64,000 bases of DNA from Micromonospora sp045209745 (GTDB lineage Bacteria; Actinomycetota; Actinomycetes; Mycobacteriales; Micromonosporaceae). Positions within the stretch are counted from its first letter, which is position 1. Each line of letters begins with the position of its first letter. The stretch is taken from positions 3,844,001 to 3,908,000 of the forward strand of contig NZ_CP109273.1 of NCBI RefSeq assembly GCF_045209745.1, in the 5' to 3' direction. This document shows, piece by piece, positions 61,402 through 64,000 of this stretch. The notes under the pieces are model-generated. The model had not been told where the DNA came from and made no database searches. It was given only the letters and a program-made list of their open reading frames with translations. Made by a program: the position numbers and the translations under genes.

Positions 61402-61932
61402 TCAGGCCGGCTCGTCGGCCGGGCGGTCGACGAGCCGGCGGGCGGCGTCTCGCGCGGTCAGCACCGCCTCGGCCAGCTCGACCGGGTGCCGCGTGCTCAC
61501 CACCCAGAACGGGGTCGGATCGGCCGGATCGTCGAGCACCACCTGCACCGCGCCGCTGATCCACGGGCGCTGCACCACGAAGGCGAGCGGGTCCGCGCCA
61601 ACCCCGAGCACCTCACGACGACCCGCGACGTCCAGCGGCACCACGTCGGCCACGAAGCGCACCGGCAGGCGGGCGTCGTCCACCCGCAGTTCGGCGTCGA
61701 CGACACCGACCCGGATCCGGCCCAGCCACCACAACCCGGCCGCGGTGAGCGGCAGCAGCACGGCGAACGGCAGCCAGGCGCGGACGCCGGAGGCGCCCAT
61801 CCAGATCTCGACGGCCAGCAGCGCGGCGGCCACCAGCCCGACCAGCCACAGCCACCAGGGCAGATCCAGCCGTTCGGCATACGCCGTGCGGACGGCGACC
61901 GGCGGCTGATCGGCGGACGGGGAGGGCGACAT
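61402..61932 (-). CDS. DUF3093 membrane protein
   Basis: 176 aa, ATG 61932 with GGAG upstream. DUF3093 pattern: AYAERLDLPWWLWLVGLVAA, two close transmembrane helices (about 25-45 and 52-72), then a cytoplasmic beta-rich domain with LDVAGRREVLGVGADPLAFV and PFWVVSTRHPVELAEAV. Unknown function, strictly actinobacterial. It lies back to back with dut (90 bp), as in many relatives. Confidence 0.88.
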   Translation of the reverse strand: MSPSPSADQPPVAVRTAYAERLDLPWWLWLVGLVAAALLAVEIWMGASGVRAWLPFAVLLPLTAAGLWWLGRIRVGVVDAELRVDDARLPVRFVADVVPLDVAGRREVLGVGADPLAFVVQRPWISGAVQVVLDDPADPTPFWVVSTRHPVELAEAVLTARDAARRLVDRPADEPA

Positions 61933-62022
61933 GCTCACTCCTGCGAGGGTACGGCGCACGGCGGCTCGACGAACCGGCAGGATGGCAGGGTCACCCCGAG
62001 AACCGGACCGAAGAGGGGACCT

Positions 62023-62559
62023 GTGACCGACGTCGTACCCGTGCCCGTGCAGCTGCTCGACTCCGAGCTGCCGCTGCCCACGTACTCCCATCCCGGCGAT
62101 GCCGGGGCCGACCTGGTGGCGGCCGCGGACGTGGAGCTGCCGCCCGGCGGCCGCGCCCTGGTGCCCACGGGTGTGGCCATCGCGCTTCCGGCGGGGTATG
62201 TGGGCCTGGTCCATCCCCGTTCCGGTCTGGCGGCCAGGCTCGGCGTGACGGTGCTCAACGCGCCCGGTACGGTCGACGCCGGCTACCGGGGTGAGATCCT
62301 GGTCAACCTGATCAACCATGATCGGGATGTGCCGGCGAAGATCTCCCGCGGCGACCGGATCGCGCAGCTCGTGGTCCAGCAGGTCGCACGGGCGCGGTTC
62401 GAGCCGGTGGCTGAGCTGCCCGCGTCCCGGCGCGGGACCGGCGGGCACGGGTCCACCGGTGGGCACGCCGGGCTGGTGTCGTCGCCGGCGGGCCAGGACC
62501 GGGTCGAGCAGCGGCCGGACGACGCGGGCCGCGGGCAGACGGAAGAGGTGGCAGGGTGA
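62023..62559 (+). CDS. dut: dUTP diphosphatase
   Basis: Hydrolyses dUTP to dUMP, keeping uracil out of DNA. 178 aa, GTG 62023 after GAGGGGA. Family motifs I-V: DAGADL, PRSGLAARLGV, GTVDAGYRGE, GDRIAQLVV and the C-terminal RGTGGHGSTGG (P-loop-like motif V). After motif V about 35 additional residues (GQDRVEQRPDDAGRGQTEE) form a tail absent from E. coli Dut. The DUF3710 gene follows 25 bp later. Confidence 0.95.
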   Translation: MTDVVPVPVQLLDSELPLPTYSHPGDAGADLVAAADVELPPGGRALVPTGVAIALPAGYVGLVHPRSGLAARLGVTVLNAPGTVDAGYRGEILVNLINHDRDVPAKISRGDRIAQLVVQQVARARFEPVAELPASRRGTGGHGSTGGHAGLVSSPAGQDRVEQRPDDAGRGQTEEVAG

Positions 62560-62584
62560 GTGTGAACAGCGGAGGGCAGGCGCA

Positions 62585-63247
62585 GTGATCTTCTCCCGAA
62601 AGCGGGCCGATGCCGAGGGGCACACCCGTGACGAGCGGGCCACCGATCTCCCGGACCAGGGCGATGCGGCGCCGACGTTGGTGCGCGGCCCGTACGACAT
62701 CTCCGAGAGTTACGACGACGTGCAGCGGCTCGACCTGGGCGGCCTGCACATCCCGGCGATCGCCGACGTCGAGGTGCGGGTGCAGGCCGACCCGCAGGGT
62801 GTGATCCAGCAGGTGGTGCTGGTGCATGGGGACAACGCGCTCCAGCTGGGCGTCTTCGCCGCCCCCCGGTCCGAGGGGATCTGGGACGAGGTGCGCGAGG
62901 AGATCCGCCAGTCGCTGCTGCGTGACGGCGCGAGCGCGCAGGAGATCGACGGCGAGTACGGCCCGGAGCTGCACGCCCAGGTGCGTACCCCGGACGGCCC
63001 GACCAATCTGCGGTTTGTCGGTATCGACGGGCCGCGCTGGATGGTCCGGGGCGTGTTCCAGGGCCCGGTGGCCACCGATCCGGCCGTGGCCGGGCCGCTC
63101 GTCGAGTGCCTGGACGGCCTGGTGGTCGACCGCGGCCAGGAGGCGAAGCCGGTCCGCGAGCCGCTGCCGCTGCGGCTGCCCCGGGAGATCGCCGACCAGG
63201 CCGACGACGAGGTGGGCGACGCCGCCGCCGAGCCGCGCCAGGTCTGA
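62585..63247 (+). CDS. DUF3710 family protein
   Basis: 220 aa, GTG 62585 (GGAGGG upstream). Actinobacterial DUF3710: N-terminal acidic/basic linker, then GPYDISESYDDVQRLDLGGL, a repeat of strands (VEVRVQADPQGVIQQVVLVH), GIWDEVREEIRQSLLRDGAS, and FVGIDGPRWMVRGVFQGPVA. Soluble; function unknown. It is routinely followed by an OB-fold protein and DUF3159, as here, suggesting a conserved but uncharacterised operon dut-DUF3710-OB-DUF3159. Confidence 0.9.
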   Translation: MIFSRKRADAEGHTRDERATDLPDQGDAAPTLVRGPYDISESYDDVQRLDLGGLHIPAIADVEVRVQADPQGVIQQVVLVHGDNALQLGVFAAPRSEGIWDEVREEIRQSLLRDGASAQEIDGEYGPELHAQVRTPDGPTNLRFVGIDGPRWMVRGVFQGPVATDPAVAGPLVECLDGLVVDRGQEAKPVREPLPLRLPREIADQADDEVGDAAAEPRQV

Positions 63248-63361
63248 CCCGCGCGCACCGGCCCGCCGGAACCAGCCCCGTCGGCGTACGCTGGCGGGAC
63301 GGTTCCGGCGTCGCCGGGGCCGGCCGGGGTCGGCGAGCGTGGAGAGGGTGACGCGGAGGTC

Positions 63362-63736
63362 ATGACGACCGACGAGAGCCGGGTGCGGCGCATCCTGCAA
63401 CGGTTCACCGCCAGCGAGGCCGAGATCGACGCGCAGGAGCTGCGTCGGGAGAGCGCCGAGTGCGGCGGGATCCCGGCCCAGCAGTGCTCCCGGGGCCAGC
63501 TGGTCTCGGTCGCTGGTCGGCTGCGCACGGTGGTCTACACGCCGCGCACCAACCTGCCCACCCTCGAGGCCGACCTGTATGACGGCACCGACGTGGTCAC
63601 CCTGGTCTGGTTGGGTCGACGGCACATCGCCGGGATCGAGCCGGGCCGGCACCTGACCGCGCGTGGCCGGGTGGCGGTGCGCGACGACAGCAAGGTCATT
63701 TACAACCCTTACTACGAGCTGGACTCGCCGAAGTGA
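63362..63736 (+). CDS. OB-fold nucleic-acid-binding protein
   Basis: 124 aa, ATG 63362 with GGAGGT just upstream. OB-fold pattern about 45-115: GQLVSVAGRLRTVVYTPRTN, VTLVWLGRRHIAGIEPGRHL and ARGRVAVRDDSKVIYNPYYE. Similar to the OB domains of RecG-like/tRNA-binding proteins; the short helical N-terminus (RVRRILQRFTASEAEIDAQE) may mediate dimerisation. Single-stranded DNA or RNA binding is likely but not shown. Confidence 0.85.
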   Translation: MTTDESRVRRILQRFTASEAEIDAQELRRESAECGGIPAQQCSRGQLVSVAGRLRTVVYTPRTNLPTLEADLYDGTDVVTLVWLGRRHIAGIEPGRHLTARGRVAVRDDSKVIYNPYYELDSPK

Positions 63737-63761
63737 CGGCGCTGCGGACGGAAGGCCGGCG

Positions 63762-64000
63762 ATGACGACGGGACAGCACCGGGCGGCACAGCCGGGGACG
63801 GGCCCTCAGGACGAGGAGCGACTGCCGACGATCGCCGAGCAGATGGCCGACCAGCTCGGCGGCTGGCGAGGGCTGGTCGAGTCCAGCATTCCGGTCGTGG
63901 TGTTCGTCATCGCCAACATCATCGGTGAGCTGCGGCCGGCGGTGATCGCCTCGGTGTCCATCGCTGTGCTGATCGCCGGGCTGCGGCTGGCTCAGCGCCG
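63762..64000 (+). CDS. DUF3159 membrane protein (3' end outside window)
   Basis: Starts at ATG 63762, 25 bp after the OB-fold gene, and is open to the right edge (about 79 codons seen). LPTIAEQMADQLGGWRGLVE followed by two hydrophobic stretches (SSIPVVVFVIANIIGE; VIASVSIAVLIAGLRLAQR) matches DUF3159, a multi-spanning actinobacterial membrane protein. The rest of the gene lies beyond the window. Confidence 0.85.
   Translation, partial: MTTGQHRAAQPGTGPQDEERLPTIAEQMADQLGGWRGLVESSIPVVVFVIANIIGELRPAVIASVSIAVLIAGLRLAQR

Overview
The window is a stretch of high-GC actinobacterial chromosome (GC estimated by eye at roughly 70% or more, third codon positions mostly G/C). The gene content points to Micromonosporaceae, most likely Micromonospora. 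Markers are the FxsA/FxsB/FxsC/FxsT cluster, a class II nrdR-nrdJ pair next to lexA, two sigma-70 genes (primary SigA and a SigB type), CBM2-tailed secreted polysaccharidases and many small actinobacterial DUF proteins. The species assignment is inference from content and style. No rRNA, tRNA, CRISPR array, integrase or transposase was seen.

Layout. 1-5.9 kb: the 3' part of rny, a complete gluABCD-type amino-acid ABC transporter on the minus strand, then selD. 6.1-16.3 kb is the main accessory block: two small proteins, then a tight plus-strand operon of FxsA precursor peptide, FxsB radical SAM/SPASM enzyme with an HExxH extension, an AAC(3)-fold acetyltransferase, two FxsC TIR-like proteins and a giant FxsT (ParA-like, TIR-like, NB-ARC and TPR regions). 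The overlaps and tiny gaps suggest one transcript, and I place a sigma-70-like promoter just upstream. 16.3-22.2 kb: an alpha/beta hydrolase, miaB, and two secreted carbohydrate-active enzymes (pectate lyase and GH5 cellulase), each with a CBM2. 22.9-34 kb: DUF349 protein, an extradiol-dioxygenase-like protein, miaA, dapF, malic enzyme, hflX, a membrane-anchored secreted protein with a Gly-rich tail, lexA, then nrdR. 34-45 kb: nrdJ, a decayed gene region, DUF2332, DUF5522, a lipoprotein, ideR, sulfurtransferase, an acuC deacetylase and a GNAT/acyl-CoA-synthetase fusion. 45-64 kb: sigB, spo0M, dtd, a methyltransferase, an HhH repair protein, a BrnT/BrnA-like toxin-antitoxin pair, pseudouridine catabolism (psuK, psuG), DUF3039, a TRIC channel, a helicase, sigA, an inositol-monophosphatase-family protein, a LytR_C protein, DUF4193, DUF3093, dut, DUF3710, an OB-fold protein and the start of DUF3159.

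How parts work together. lexA and nrdR are divergent; lexA has an SOS box over its -35 and nrdR has a promoter with two NrdR-like boxes 32 bp apart, so DNA damage and dNTP supply control sit back to back. miaA and miaB act on the same tRNA adenosine. acuC and the GNAT fusion look like a lysine deacetylation/acetylation pair. psuG and psuK form a pseudouridine degradation operon.

Beyond genes, several intergenic regions carry AT-richer palindromes, and three of them share one architecture: C-rich arm, palindrome, G-rich arm (around 22.44-22.82, 33.01-33.24 and 47.17-47.33 kb). The most interesting functional block is the fxs operon: its product and purpose are not established as far as I know, and the combination of a modified peptide, TIR-like proteins and a STAND-type NTPase suggests signalling or biological conflict.
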